From: Prevotella sp.
GTDB lineage: Bacteria > Bacteroidota > Bacteroidia > Bacteroidales > Bacteroidaceae
NCBI GenBank assembly: GCA_017443345.1
Contig: JAFSNR010000030.1
Location: forward strand, 1-64,000
Direction of reading: 5' to 3'
Length of the DNA: 64,000 bases
Shown: positions 18,052-27,441 of the stretch, piece by piece
Layout: each line of letters begins with the position of its first letter
How positions within the stretch are numbered: the first letter of the stretch is position 1
The notes under the pieces: model-generated
Seen by the model: the letters and a program-made list of their open reading frames with translations, nothing else
Databases searched by the model: none
Told to the model about the DNA's origin: nothing
Position numbers and translations under genes: made by a program

Positions 18052-18609
18052 ATGGACGAACAACTGAAGCAAATTGGCGAGCGTCTGCGTGGATTGCGCG
18101 ACGTACTCGACATCCCAGTGAGCGAGATGGCAGAGACCATCGGTATCAGCTCAGAGAAGTATGAGAAAATCGAGCAGGGCGAGTTGGATATCACCATCTC
18201 AAACCTGATGAAGATTGCCCGTAAGTATGGTGTATCTACAGAGGAACTGATCTTTGCAGAGGCACCCCACATGAAGTCGTACTACGTGACTCGAAAAGGA
18301 CAGGGCATGTCCATCGAGCGCACGAAGGCTTACAAATACCAGTCGCTGGTGGGTGGATTCGTAGGTCACAAGGCCGATGTCTTCATCGTGACTGTCGAGC
18401 CTAAGCCAGAAGCACATACCATCTACAAGAACACCCATCCTGGACAAGAGTTCAACATGGTGCTCGAAGGAAAGATGGAGTTATACATAGGTGGTAAGAC
18501 GATGGTGTTGGAGGAAGGAGACTCGATCTATTTCGACTCCACCAAGCCCCACGGCATGTTGGCCGTAGGTGACAAACCCGTGAAATTCCTCGCATTTACC
18601 GTCGAGTAA
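18052..18609 (+). CDS. XRE-family regulator with cupin domain
   Basis: This 185-residue protein has an N-terminal XRE helix-turn-helix (~6-62, including VSEMAETIGISSEKYEKIEQ) and a C-terminal cupin-2 barrel (~105-182, GQEFNMVLEGKMELYIGGKT, then DSIYFDSTKPHGM with a metal-type His). The layout equals PuuR-type transcription factors, in which the cupin senses a small molecule. It directly precedes an acyl-CoA synthetase gene (34 bases of AAAGGT repeats between), as often seen in Bacteroidales, so that gene or the arg/pro run may be its target. The ligand cannot be told from sequence. Confidence 0.85.
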   Translation: MDEQLKQIGERLRGLRDVLDIPVSEMAETIGISSEKYEKIEQGELDITISNLMKIARKYGVSTEELIFAEAPHMKSYYVTRKGQGMSIERTKAYKYQSLVGGFVGHKADVFIVTVEPKPEAHTIYKNTHPGQEFNMVLEGKMELYIGGKTMVLEEGDSIYFDSTKPHGMLAVGDKPVKFLAFTVE

Positions 18610-18643
18610 AGGTAAAAAAAATAAAAAGGTAAAAGGGTAAAAA
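18608..18643 (+). repeat. AAAGGTAAAA-type repeats between XRE and acyl-CoA synthetase
   Basis: The whole intergenic gap is composed of AAAGGTAAAAA and AAAAGGGTAAAA units roughly 7-12 bases apart. A similar run fills 20309-20337, before the yraN-type gene. It may provide purine-rich ribosome loading, but no canonical site stands out. Confidence 0.65.
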
Positions 18644-20311
18644 ATGATAGAGAGATTTTTAAAGCAGACGACGTTTACGTCTGTTGAGGATTACAACAAG
18701 AATCTGGAGTTTATCATTCCAGAGAATTTCAATTTTGCCTACGACGTGATGGATGCGTGGGCTGAGGAGGCACCTGAGAAGCTCGCCATCCTCTGGACAA
18801 ACGATCAGGGCGAAGAGATTCGCACAACGTATGGAGAGCTGAAGGAGCAGACAGATCAGGCTGCTTCGTATCTGATGTCGCTGGGCATTGGCAAGAACGA
18901 CCCCGTGATGCTGATCCTGAAGCGCCGTTATGAGTGGTGGGTAGTGATGCTCGCCCTGCATAAGATTGGCGCCATCGTGATTCCTGCCACCCACATGTTG
19001 ACGAAGAAGGATATCATCTACCGCAATACGCGCGCCTCTGTGAAGGCCATTATCTGTGTGGATGATGCCTACGTGGTGAGCCAGATTCAAGCTGCCATGT
19101 CTGAAAGTCCGACTGTGAAGCAGTATATCACCATCACAGATCATGGCAAGCCCATCCCTGAGGGATTCCACGACTGGCAAAGCGAGTGGCAGCAGGCACC
19201 CAAGTTCGTGCGTCCTGCCTTCGTGAACAACAATAACGACACGATGCTGATGTACTTTACCAGTGGTACCAGTGGCGAGCCCAAGATGGTGGCTCACGAT
19301 TATCTCTATGCCATGGGGCATCTGTCTACGGGCGTCTTCTGGCATAACCTCCACGAAGGTTCACTCCACCTGACAGTCGCTGATACAGGCTGGGGCAAGG
19401 CTGTATGGGGCAAGTTCTATGGCCAGTGGTTCGCTGGTGCAACGGTCTTCGTCTTCGATCATGAGAAGTTCAACGCAGACACCTTGTTGCGACAGATTGA
19501 GAAATACAGGGTGACGAGCTTCTGTGCGCCCCCCACCATCTATCGTTTTATGATCCGTGAGGACCTCTCGAGATACGACCTTTCGAGTCTGGAGTACTGC
19601 TGTACAGCAGGTGAGGCTCTGAACCCTGCCGTCTTCGACAAGTTCTACGAGAAGACAGGCATCAAGATGATGGAAGGCTTCGGACAGACTGAGACGACGA
19701 TGACCCTTGGTACCTTCCCCTGGATGGAACCCAAGCCAGGCAGTATGGGAATCCCCAATGCGCAATACGACATCGACCTGATTCGTGCTGACGGTACCAG
19801 TTGTGAGGATGGTGAGAAAGGCGAGATCGTGGTTCGCGTAGGCGACCGCAAGCCTATCGGACTTTTCAAGGAATACTATCGTGATCCAGAACTGACTCGC
19901 GAGGCCTGGCACGACGGGCTCTACCATACAGGCGATATGGCCTGGCGCGATGAGGATGGCTACTACTGGTTTGAGGGACGTATCGACGACGTGATCAAAT
20001 CATCAGGCTATCGCATTGGCCCATTCGAGGTAGAGAGTGCGCTGATGACCCATCCCTCTGTCGTAGAGTGCGCCATCACTGGTGTGCCCGACGATATCCG
20101 TGGTATGGTGGTGAAGGCTACTGTCGTACTCGGTAAGGAGTGGAAGGACAAGGCTGGTGACGACCTGATCAAGGAGCTTCAGCAGCACGTGAAGAAGGTG
20201 ACAGCACCCTATAAGTACCCACGTATCATCGAGTTTGTCGACGAACTGCCTAAGACCATCAGTGGCAAGATCCGTCGTGTGGAGATTCGTAAGAAGGATG
20301 CTGAAAAGTAA
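18644..20311 (+). CDS. AMP-dependent acyl-CoA synthetase (acetyl/medium-chain type)
   Basis: This 555-residue ANL-superfamily enzyme activates a carboxylate to acyl-CoA through an acyl-adenylate. The nucleotide loop is MYFTSGTSGEPKM (~205-217), the A5 motif GFGQTETT (~346), the A8 hinge YHTGDMAWRDEDGYYWFEGR (~428), and the catalytic lysine lies in ELPKTISGKIRR near the C-terminus (~545). It is shorter than bona fide acetyl-CoA synthetase (~650) and closer to medium-chain (ACSM-like) enzymes; Bacteroidales members are usually annotated as acetyl-CoA synthetase. It is cotranscribed behind the XRE-cupin regulator. Substrate is uncertain. Confidence 0.85.
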   Translation: MIERFLKQTTFTSVEDYNKNLEFIIPENFNFAYDVMDAWAEEAPEKLAILWTNDQGEEIRTTYGELKEQTDQAASYLMSLGIGKNDPVMLILKRRYEWWVVMLALHKIGAIVIPATHMLTKKDIIYRNTRASVKAIICVDDAYVVSQIQAAMSESPTVKQYITITDHGKPIPEGFHDWQSEWQQAPKFVRPAFVNNNNDTMLMYFTSGTSGEPKMVAHDYLYAMGHLSTGVFWHNLHEGSLHLTVADTGWGKAVWGKFYGQWFAGATVFVFDHEKFNADTLLRQIEKYRVTSFCAPPTIYRFMIREDLSRYDLSSLEYCCTAGEALNPAVFDKFYEKTGIKMMEGFGQTETTMTLGTFPWMEPKPGSMGIPNAQYDIDLIRADGTSCEDGEKGEIVVRVGDRKPIGLFKEYYRDPELTREAWHDGLYHTGDMAWRDEDGYYWFEGRIDDVIKSSGYRIGPFEVESALMTHPSVVECAITGVPDDIRGMVVKATVVLGKEWKDKAGDDLIKELQQHVKKVTAPYKYPRIIEFVDELPKTISGKIRRVEIRKKDAEK

Positions 20312-20337
20312 AAAGGTAAAAAAGTAAAAAGGTAAAA

Positions 20338-20697
20338 GTGGCTGCGCATAATGAATTGGGGAAGTGGGGCGAGGACCTCGCAGCTGAGTATCTGAAGGAG
20401 AAAGGCTATGAGATCATCGAGCGCGACTGGAAATCAGGGCACCACGACCTCGATATCATTGCGAAGGAAGGCAATACACTGGTCGTTGTCGAAGTCAAGA
20501 CCCGTCGCAGTCGTTTCTTTGGTGACCCAGAGGAAGCTGTTGACTACAGAAAGCGCCAAAGCCTCCAATCAGCCATCAACCATTACGTCAAAAGCCATTA
20601 CGGCAGTCGTCATTTGCGTTTCGACATCATCAGTATCGTCGGTACCATTGGTTCGACACCAGAGATTGACCACATCAAAGATGTAACATTGATATGA
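20338..20697 (+). CDS. YraN / UPF0102 family protein
   Basis: This 119-residue protein starts with GTG (MAAHNELGKWGEDLAAEYLK) after an AAAAGGTAAAA tract; no ATG fits better. The core shows the family's nuclease-like fold residues: ERDWKSGHHDLDIIAKEG, then VVEVKTRRS. The family is related to Holliday-junction resolvase-type endonucleases, but its cellular role is unsettled. Its stop overlaps proB by 4 bases (20694-20697). Confidence 0.85.
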   Translation: MAAHNELGKWGEDLAAEYLKEKGYEIIERDWKSGHHDLDIIAKEGNTLVVVEVKTRRSRFFGDPEEAVDYRKRQSLQSAINHYVKSHYGSRHLRFDIISIVGTIGSTPEIDHIKDVTLI

Positions 20698-21470
20698 AGA
20701 GAAGAATCGTTATAAAAGTAGGTTCGAACGTGCTGACACGTCAGGACGGCAAACTCGACGTCACGCGGATGTCAGCATTGGTAGACCAGATAGCCTGGCT
20801 CAGGAAACAGGATATCGAGGTAATCCTTGTGTCCTCAGGAGCGATGGCTAGCGGACGTGGAGAGCTGAAGGTAGACCACTCGCTCGACTCCGTGGAACAG
20901 CGTCAGTTGTTCTCTGCAGTCGGACAGGTGAAGCTCGTAGGCCTTTACTACGACCTGTTCCGTGAGTTCAATATCCACGTGGGTCAGGTGCTCACAATGA
21001 AGGAGAACTTCGAGCCTGGTGAGCAGTATCGCAACCAGCGTGCCTGTATGACGGTGATGCTAGAGAACGACGTACTGCCCATCGTCAACGAGAACGACAC
21101 AGTCTCAGTCACAGAGCTGATGTTTACAGATAACGACGAGCTCTCAGGACTCATCGCGCAGATGATGCAGGCAGACACACTGATCCTTCTTTCGAACATC
21201 GACGGTATCTTCACCACCCATCCTGACGACCCTTCTGCAGAACTCATCTGGGAAGTGGCTCCTGGGCGTGATCTCAGCGAGTATATCCAGCCAGAGAAGA
21301 GCGCCTTCGGACGTGGTGGCATGCACTCGAAGTACACCACCGCTAGCAAGGTGTCGCAGGCTGGCATTCGCGTGATCATCGCCAATGGCGAGCGTGAGAA
21401 CATCCTCCCTGACCTCATCGAGCATCTGGATTCGACGCCACATACAGAGTTTCAACCCAAGACAGAGTAA
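20694..21470 (+). CDS. proB: Glutamate 5-kinase
   Basis: This enzyme performs the first step of proline synthesis, phosphorylating glutamate with ATP. Amino-acid-kinase signatures include IVIKVGSNVLTRQDGKLDV at the start, LVSSGAMASGRGEL, and IVNENDTVSVTELMFTDNDE. At 258 residues it consists of the kinase domain only, without the C-terminal PUA domain of the E. coli enzyme; this short form is common in Bacteroidetes. It is coupled to the yraN-type gene and followed by proA. Confidence 0.9.
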   Translation: MKRRIVIKVGSNVLTRQDGKLDVTRMSALVDQIAWLRKQDIEVILVSSGAMASGRGELKVDHSLDSVEQRQLFSAVGQVKLVGLYYDLFREFNIHVGQVLTMKENFEPGEQYRNQRACMTVMLENDVLPIVNENDTVSVTELMFTDNDELSGLIAQMMQADTLILLSNIDGIFTTHPDDPSAELIWEVAPGRDLSEYIQPEKSAFGRGGMHSKYTTASKVSQAGIRVIIANGERENILPDLIEHLDSTPHTEFQPKTE

Positions 21471-21477
21471 AGTATAA

Positions 21478-21536
21478 AGACATAGTAACAGAATAACAAA
21501 AAGATGCGACAACTATGTTAATATGTTACTATGTCT
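21478..21536 (+). repeat. 12-bp inverted repeat before/over the proA start
   Basis: AGACATAGTAAC (21478-21489) and GTTACTATGTCT (21525-21536) are perfect inverted repeats around a 35-base loop. The right arm contains the first possible proA ATG (21531). Folding in mRNA would hide that codon but leave ATG 21549 and 21555 exposed. Confidence 0.6.
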
Positions 21537-22796
21537 AAAAAAGTTAATATGTATATGCAACTGAAAGAGACATTCGAGAAAGTCAAGCGCGCCAGTAAGA
21601 GTCTGGCTTTGCTGAGCGACGACCAGCGTAACGAGATACTGCTGGCTGTGGCTGATGCCATATTAAATAATAAGGTGAGGATTCTGGATGCCAATGCGCA
21701 GGATCTGGCCAAGATGTCGAAGGAGAATCCTCTCTACGATCGTCTGCAACTGACAGAGAGTCGTCTGGAAGGTATCGCCAGCGACATGCGTAACGTGGCA
21801 ACCCTGCCCTCGCCCCTTGGACATATCACTAAGCAGAAGACATTGCCCAATGGTCTGCGTCTCTGCCGTGTGAGTGTGCCTTTTGGTGTGATTGGTATGA
21901 TTTACGAGGCACGTCCTAACGTGACGTTCGATGTCTTCTCACTCTGCTTCAAGAGTGGCAATGCCTGTGTGCTGAAGGGTGGCAAGGATGCTGACTGCTC
22001 GAATCGCGAGGAGGTGGCACTGATTCACGAAATCCTTGAGAAATTTGGCGTCAACCCTGACGTCGTCGCCCTCCTGCCAGCTACCCACGAGGCTACTGGC
22101 GAGATGCTCAATGCCGTAGGTTATGTAGACCTCTGTATCCCTCGTGGAGGCAGAAAGCTGATCGACTTCGTGCGCGACACAGCCCGTATCCCTGTGATCG
22201 AGACTGGTGCAGGCGTGGTGAATACCTACTTCGATAAGGATGGCGACCTCGAGATGGGCAAGGCCATTATCAATAATGCCAAGACCCGTCGTGTGAGTGT
22301 CTGCAATGCGCTCGACTGCCTACTAATCCATCTAGAAAGACTAGTCGATCTAGAAGAACTAGTTAAGCCAATGGCAGAGAAGAATGTTATCATCTATGCT
22401 GATGAGAAGGCTTATGCAGCCCTCGAGGGGAAGTATCCTTATCTGGAGCATGCCACAAAGGAAAGCTTTGGTACGGAGTTCATGGACTACAAACTCGCCA
22501 TCAAGACCGTTGCCTCGCTCGAAGAAGCACTCGACCATATCGACGAGAATGGTTCAGGCCACAGTGAGGCGATCGTAACGATGAATGAGGCAACAGCCCG
22601 TCAGTTCCAGGCTCATGTCGATGCTGCCTGCGTCTACTGGAACGCTCCTACCTCCTTTACGGATGGTGCACAGTTCGGACTAGGTGCAGAAATCGGTATC
22701 TCTACCCAGAAGCTGGGTCCTCGCGGTCCTATGGCCTTGGAAGAAATCTGCACCTACAAATGGCTCATCGAAGGAGAAGGACAGACGAGAGCTTAA
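21531..22796 (+). CDS. proA: Glutamate-5-semialdehyde dehydrogenase (gamma-glutamyl phosphate reductase)
   Basis: This enzyme performs the second step of proline synthesis, the NADPH-dependent reduction of glutamyl phosphate. The family pattern is complete: [20 protein letters not shown], then [15 protein letters not shown], then the catalytic Cys in [14 protein letters not shown] (~257), then [17 protein letters not shown] at the end. At 421 residues the length is normal. The exact start is uncertain: ATG 21531 lies in an inverted repeat, and ATG 21549 ([12 protein letters not shown]) also fits the family. Codons at 22330-22366 ([12 protein letters not shown]) are made of CTAGAAnACTAG near-repeats. 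Confidence 0.9.
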   Translation: MSKKVNMYMQLKETFEKVKRASKSLALLSDDQRNEILLAVADAILNNKVRILDANAQDLAKMSKENPLYDRLQLTESRLEGIASDMRNVATLPSPLGHITKQKTLPNGLRLCRVSVPFGVIGMIYEARPNVTFDVFSLCFKSGNACVLKGGKDADCSNREEVALIHEILEKFGVNPDVVALLPATHEATGEMLNAVGYVDLCIPRGGRKLIDFVRDTARIPVIETGAGVVNTYFDKDGDLEMGKAIINNAKTRRVSVCNALDCLLIHLERLVDLEELVKPMAEKNVIIYADEKAYAALEGKYPYLEHATKESFGTEFMDYKLAIKTVASLEEALDHIDENGSGHSEAIVTMNEATARQFQAHVDAACVYWNAPTSFTDGAQFGLGAEIGISTQKLGPRGPMALEEICTYKWLIEGEGQTRA

Positions 22797-22801
22797 TTTA
22801 A

Positions 22802-24667
22802 ATGAAGAATTTCAAGCCCATACTCATCCTCCTTTTCTGCCTGCTCTGCATACCGACTCAAGTGCAAGCGCAGAACGAAGCAACCGCCACTATCGAGCAG
22901 TTGCAGAAGGAGATGTATCGTCTTTACTCTACTCACGACGCTGAGGAGTTCATGGACGTTACCGAACGTCTGAAAAAGGCCTCGCTGAAGGCTGGTGAAG
23001 AGGGGCTCTTCTATCGCACTTGGTCTAACCAGGCATCTTACACCTTTTCTAAGATCAGTCGTGAGAAGGGCACAGAGATAGCGAAGGCCATGAATGAGTA
23101 TTCCCAGGAACACGACAGCAAACTTGGTATCTACTACTCTTCGCTGATCAATGCCAACCAAGCCGGCACGCTCCGAATGGAGGAAGAGGCCATAAGACTC
23201 TACACGAAGGCTATCCAGTACAAGCAACAATACCTGCCTGACATTGATGCATCAGCAGCCTACCTGGGAGCAGCCAAGGTGTACTACAACACAGGGAAGA
23301 AAGACAAAGTTCTCGAAATGACCGATAAGGCACTGGCAGAGCCTCACCCCTTAGGCTCCAGTATCGTTGATGCCTGGAGTTACCGATGCTTGGCCGCCAT
23401 GATGACGGAGGGAGCTAACCAAAAGGAAGAAATGAACCAAGCCTACGAGGAGTGGAAAAAGGTAACAGAGGAATACAAATACAAATCGGCCTTTAGTGAT
23501 CATATAGAGATTAACCATGCTGAGGTAAATGGCGACTATCAGAAAATGCTGGAACTGGCAAAGAATATCAAGTCGCCTCTAGAAAGGTCGAACATGATGT
23601 CGCATGTCTACACATACTTGGGGAAATGGCCTGAAGCCCTGAGTTCTTTCAAGGAATATAAGCGATTGAGCGATTCAATTAACTCTGCGGAGATACGCAG
23701 GCAGACATCAGAACACGCCCTGCAACTCGACGTTATCCGTGCAGAAAACCACGCCAAGGAATTACAGCTGCACAACCAGACGCTGAAACTCTGGACAGCC
23801 ATCGGTGTGGGGCTGCTCGCCATCGTTTTCTTCAGCGTTTATCTCCATCGTCGCAACCGTCACATGAAGGAGCTGACAACGGCCTACGACAAACTGGAAA
23901 CGGCCTACGAGCAGCTGGAAGAGACCACCGCTGTCAAGGAGCGCATCGAGAGCGAGTTGCGCATCGCCCGCGAGATCCAGATGTCGATGGTGCCCAATGT
24001 CTTCCCAAAGCACAAAGGACTGGATATCTACGCCTCTATGACTCCTGCTAAAGAGGTTGGAGGCGACCTTTACGATGATCTGCTGGAAGATGACACCTTG
24101 TATTTCTGTGTAGGCGATGTGTCAGGCAAGGGTGTACCTGCTTCGCTGTTTATGGCCCAAACCACCCGTCTGTTCCGTACTTTGGCCAAAGAGCACCAGA
24201 TGCCCGCAGCCATCGCGACCCGTCTGAATGACGAGCTGACAGAGAAGAACGATAACGGCATGTTCGTCACGATGTTCATTGGTCAGATCAATCTTACCAC
24301 AGGACATCTCTATTTTTGCAACGCAGGTCATAATCCACCAGTCATCGGAGACGACGAACTGCATGGTTCATTCCTGGAGATGGAATCAAATGCGCCTATC
24401 GGATTGTGGCCTGGCATCGAATTCATTGGCGAGGAGATCGAGTCGATTAAGGGGCATCCCCTCCTAATCTATACCGACGGACTCAATGAGGCGGAGAACA
24501 CCTCTCATGAGCAGTTCGGTGATGATCATCTGCTCGATATCCTTCGACATACCGACTTTGAGAATGCCCGTCAGGTAGTGGAGGTACTGAAGGCAGAAGT
24601 TGAACGCCATCGTCATGGTGCGGAAGTCAACGACGATCTGACCATCATGTGTATCAGGACATCATAA
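22802..24667 (+). CDS. Membrane sensor with TPR-like repeats and SpoIIE/PP2C phosphatase domain
   Basis: This 621-residue protein has a signal peptide (ending VQAQ, ~24), then ~40-300 helical TPR-like repeats outside the cytoplasm. A membrane helix lies at ~327-347 (WTAIGVGLLAIVFFSVYL), then a coiled coil (~355-390). A PP2C/SpoIIE-type serine phosphatase covers ~395-621 (AREIQMSMVPNVFPKHKGLD, then GGDLYDDLLEDDTLYFCVGD, then SGKGVPASLFMA, then YTDGLNEAEN). The Asp residues in GGDLYD and VGDVSGKG are the metal ligands expected for an active RsbU-like phosphatase. It probably controls an anti-sigma-factor antagonist, but no such partner is in this window. It begins 5 bases after proA. Confidence 0.85.
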   Translation: MKNFKPILILLFCLLCIPTQVQAQNEATATIEQLQKEMYRLYSTHDAEEFMDVTERLKKASLKAGEEGLFYRTWSNQASYTFSKISREKGTEIAKAMNEYSQEHDSKLGIYYSSLINANQAGTLRMEEEAIRLYTKAIQYKQQYLPDIDASAAYLGAAKVYYNTGKKDKVLEMTDKALAEPHPLGSSIVDAWSYRCLAAMMTEGANQKEEMNQAYEEWKKVTEEYKYKSAFSDHIEINHAEVNGDYQKMLELAKNIKSPLERSNMMSHVYTYLGKWPEALSSFKEYKRLSDSINSAEIRRQTSEHALQLDVIRAENHAKELQLHNQTLKLWTAIGVGLLAIVFFSVYLHRRNRHMKELTTAYDKLETAYEQLEETTAVKERIESELRIAREIQMSMVPNVFPKHKGLDIYASMTPAKEVGGDLYDDLLEDDTLYFCVGDVSGKGVPASLFMAQTTRLFRTLAKEHQMPAAIATRLNDELTEKNDNGMFVTMFIGQINLTTGHLYFCNAGHNPPVIGDDELHGSFLEMESNAPIGLWPGIEFIGEEIESIKGHPLLIYTDGLNEAENTSHEQFGDDHLLDILRHTDFENARQVVEVLKAEVERHRHGAEVNDDLTIMCIRTS

Positions 24668-24690
24668 GCAACAAATAAAAGTATCAGAAT

Positions 24691-25653
24691 ATGAAAAGTT
24701 TTATCAACGTACAAGACATCGGCGATATTCAGAAAGCGCTCGCCGAGGCACAAGAGATTAAGAACGACCGTTTCAAATATCAGCATCTGGGCAAGAACAA
24801 GACGCTCATGATGATCTTCTTTAATAATTCATTGCGTACCCGCCTCTCCACACAGAAGGCAGCCATGAACCTAGGCATGAATGTCATTGTGCTCGATGTG
24901 AATGCCGGTGCCTGGAAACTGGAGACTGAGCGTGGCGTCATCATGGATGGCGACAAGAGTGAGCACCTGCTGGAGGCCATCCCCGTGATGGGCTGTTACT
25001 GCGACCTGATTGGTGTGCGCTCGTTTGCAGGACTGACAGATCGTGAATACGACTATGCAGAGACGGTCTTGAATCAGTTTATCAAGTACTCTGGACGCCC
25101 CGTCTTCGCGATGGAGACAGCCACCGTTCATCCCCTTCAGGCCTTTGCTGATTTGATTACCATTGAGGAGCATAAGACCGTTGAGCGTCCCAAGGTCGTC
25201 TTGACTTGGGCACCCCACTGTCGCGCCTTGCCACAGGCTGTGCCCAACAGCTTCGCCCAATGGATGAACGCTGCTGATGTCGACCTCGTGATTACCCATC
25301 CCGAGGGCTATGAGCTCGATCCCAAGTTTATTGGCAACGCCCCTGTGGAGTACGACCAGAAGAAAGCCTTCGAGGGTGCAGACTTCATCTATGCCAAGAA
25401 CTGGAGCAACCCGGGTGTGACCAATCCTGCAGACTATGGTAAGATTACCTCGAAGGATATGTCGTGGACAGTAGACACAGAGCACATGTCATGGACCAAC
25501 AATGGCAAGTTCCTGCATTGTCTGCCAGTTCGCCGTAATCTGATTGTTACTGACGACGTGATTGAATCGCCAAACAGTCTCGTTATCCCTGAGGCAGCCA
25601 ATCGCGAAATCAGCTGTTCGGTAGTAATCAAACGTATGCTTGAAGCGTTATGA
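24691..25653 (+). CDS. argF': N-succinylornithine carbamoyltransferase
   Basis: This 320-residue transcarbamylase converts N-acyl-ornithine plus carbamoyl phosphate to N-acyl-citrulline. It carries the carbamoyl-phosphate site FFNNSLRTRLST (43-54) and HCLPVRRNLIVTDDV near the C-terminus, as in Bacteroides fragilis SOTCase. Residue 90, which sets succinyl versus acetyl preference in this family (Pro in B. fragilis SOTCase, Glu in Xanthomonas AOTCase, as I recall), is Ser here (GDKSEHLLEA). A small residue at this position favours succinylornithine. Its stop overlaps the threonine aldolase start by 4 bases. Confidence 0.9.
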   Translation: MKSFINVQDIGDIQKALAEAQEIKNDRFKYQHLGKNKTLMMIFFNNSLRTRLSTQKAAMNLGMNVIVLDVNAGAWKLETERGVIMDGDKSEHLLEAIPVMGCYCDLIGVRSFAGLTDREYDYAETVLNQFIKYSGRPVFAMETATVHPLQAFADLITIEEHKTVERPKVVLTWAPHCRALPQAVPNSFAQWMNAADVDLVITHPEGYELDPKFIGNAPVEYDQKKAFEGADFIYAKNWSNPGVTNPADYGKITSKDMSWTVDTEHMSWTNNGKFLHCLPVRRNLIVTDDVIESPNSLVIPEAANREISCSVVIKRMLEAL

Positions 25654-26690
25654 TTTCCTTTGAGTGTGATTATAACAACGGAGCTTGCCAGCAGGTGCTC
25701 GACAATCTGGTGAAATACAACAGCGCCAAGCCCACGCCCTACGGCTTCGACGAGTTCTCGGAGCGTGCCAAGGAGCGCATCCGCGAGGCATGCGGCCTCC
25801 CCGATGCCCAGATTTTCTTTCTGACGGGAGGCACACAGACCAATGCCACCACCATCGACTCGATGCTCTATCAGTATGAGGGCGTCATCTGCGTAGGAAC
25901 GGGGCATATCAACGTTCACGAGGCTGGTGCCGTGGAGTTTACGGAGCATAAGATCATCACCCTTCCCGACACCGGGGGGAAGATGGAGGCAAAAGCGCTC
26001 GACAAGTATCTGGACGACTATATGCACGACGGCAACAAGGACCACGCCGTACACCCGGGACTGGTCTACATCACCTTTCCTACGGAGTTCGGCACGCTTT
26101 ACTCTGCCAAGGAACTTGACGACATCTACAAGGTTTGCCAGCGCTACGAGATACCGCTCTATATCGACGGTGCCCGTCTCGGCTATGGCCTGATGGCAGA
26201 GGGAAGCGACATCACCCTCCCCTACCTTGCCCGCCACTGCGACGTATTCTATATCGGCGGTACAAAGATCGGCGCACTCTGCGGCGAGGCTGTGGTCTTT
26301 ACCCACCAGAATGCCCACAAGCACTTCTTTTCCATCCAGAAGCAGCATGGAGCCGTCATTGCCAAAGGCGCCCTGATAGGCCTGCAGTTCGAAGCGCTGT
26401 TCACAGACAATCTCTACTTCAAGCTCTCAGAACACGCCATCAGGATGGCTATGCGGATGAAAGACCTCTTTATCCGCAAAGGCTTCAAGTTCTATGTGGA
26501 CTCGCCTACCAACCAACAGTTTATCGTGCTCGACAATGAACAGGCAGAAAAGCTGTCGCGCCAGGTAGCATTCTCGCACTTCGGACAGACAGACAGGCAT
26601 CATACCATCTGTCGCTTCGTGACCAGTTGGGCCACAACAGAGGAAGAAATTGACGAACTGGAGCGAATAGTTCAGATTCACTGTTCATAG
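25650..26690 (+). CDS. ltaE: Low-specificity threonine aldolase
   Basis: This 346-residue PLP enzyme of the beta-eliminating lyase family cleaves threonine/allo-threonine to glycine and acetaldehyde. Seen are FLTGGTQTNATTIDSML, CVGTGHINVHEAGAVE, the PLP-region Asp/Arg in LYIDGARLGYGL, and the cofactor lysine in YIGGTKIGALCGEAVV (~210). It is translationally coupled to the SOTCase gene (ATGA at 25650-25653). It is the last gene of the forward run and converges on the RRF-like gene. Confidence 0.88.
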   Translation: MISFECDYNNGACQQVLDNLVKYNSAKPTPYGFDEFSERAKERIREACGLPDAQIFFLTGGTQTNATTIDSMLYQYEGVICVGTGHINVHEAGAVEFTEHKIITLPDTGGKMEAKALDKYLDDYMHDGNKDHAVHPGLVYITFPTEFGTLYSAKELDDIYKVCQRYEIPLYIDGARLGYGLMAEGSDITLPYLARHCDVFYIGGTKIGALCGEAVVFTHQNAHKHFFSIQKQHGAVIAKGALIGLQFEALFTDNLYFKLSEHAIRMAMRMKDLFIRKGFKFYVDSPTNQQFIVLDNEQAEKLSRQVAFSHFGQTDRHHTICRFVTSWATTEEEIDELERIVQIHCS

Positions 26691-26734
26691 TTCCTGGCGG
26701 AGTCATGCGGCAAAGCCGAGTGCATAGCTTAAGC

Positions 26735-27406
26735 TTATTCTTCCATATCGCTCATTCTCATTGAATGCATGACGGCGAAGTCTTCTTCCTCTGTCTGGTC
26801 GTCATTCCCATGAGTAGACTCATAGCGTTCGTATGCATCCCCTATTTCCTTTTGCTTGTCTTCCAGCATTTCATTGATGCTGTCGACATGGCGATTGTAA
26901 CAATCGTCAAGGGCATCAGTAGCATCCTTGAGTTCTTCGGGCTCCGCCACGTAAAGCTGTGCAAATCCTGCTAATTCTTCTGCCCTGATTTCCTCGAGGC
27001 GCACTTTGCACTCGTCGTGAAGAGATTTCACCGCCTCGTCAAGGAAGTCGCGACGCTCTTTGTTTACTGGTGGCATCTCATATAAGAGGAAGGTGCTGTC
27101 CTCGTCTTCCTCCATACGCAAGACCTTCGTCTTGAATTCCGGATGCGCATCGGCCACACCTTCCTGAATAGCCTTAAGGTTTTTCGCTTTCTTAGGAATG
27201 ATGGCTATATGATAATCATCTGTAATCATGACCTCGCCAACGTCCTCGATATTCTTTTCCTCTCCGTCAACGACAACAGTGACAGGCAATAAGGAGTTGG
27301 CATCAGCTTTTACACACAGATTCATATATCGGAAAGTGAGCAGGTATCTGAAACCCGTCATCCGCTTCTCGGTATCGTTGATTTCTGATTCGATAAAACT
27401 ATTCAT
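26735..27406 (-). CDS. Divergent ribosome recycling factor (RRF) paralogue in a VgrG operon
   Basis: This 223-residue protein follows the RRF layout along its full length. An N-terminal helix (ESEINDTEKRMTGFRYLLTF) matches RRF helix 1. Residues ~41-75 (VTVVVDGEEKNIEDVGEVMI) match the beta domain. The hinge and helix (MPPVNKERRDFLDEAVKSLH, 111-130) parallel PLPPLTEERRKDL of E. coli RRF, and residues ~158-188 match the last long helix. The ribosome-contacting Arg cluster of true RRF (VRNVRRDA) is replaced by VRLEEIRAEE, and an acidic tail (190-223) is added. It is third in a minus-strand operon, 35 bases after the 701-residue gene. It is unlikely to be the housekeeping frr. It might be an adaptor, an immunity protein or cargo, all of which are inference. 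Confidence 0.65.
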   Translation of the reverse strand: MNSFIESEINDTEKRMTGFRYLLTFRYMNLCVKADANSLLPVTVVVDGEEKNIEDVGEVMITDDYHIAIIPKKAKNLKAIQEGVADAHPEFKTKVLRMEEDEDSTFLLYEMPPVNKERRDFLDEAVKSLHDECKVRLEEIRAEELAGFAQLYVAEPEELKDATDALDDCYNRHVDSINEMLEDKQKEIGDAYERYESTHGNDDQTEEEDFAVMHSMRMSDMEE

Positions 27407-27441
27407 AGTTCACTTAGTTCATAATTCATAATTCATTGTTG

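Noticed and set aside
18659..19927. Long minus-strand frames opposite the acyl-CoA synthetase
   Set aside because: They lie fully antisense to a gene with complete ANL motifs, and have His/Val-rich shadow composition and no promoter.
25434..26348. 304-codon minus-strand frame opposite SOTCase and threonine aldolase
   Set aside because: It is the antisense shadow of two well-identified enzymes, caused by their codon use.
26735..27406. Housekeeping ribosome recycling factor (frr)
   Set aside because: The ribosome-contact Arg cluster is lost, an acidic tail is added, and the gene is in a VgrG operon rather than with pyrH or tsf, so I call it a paralogue.
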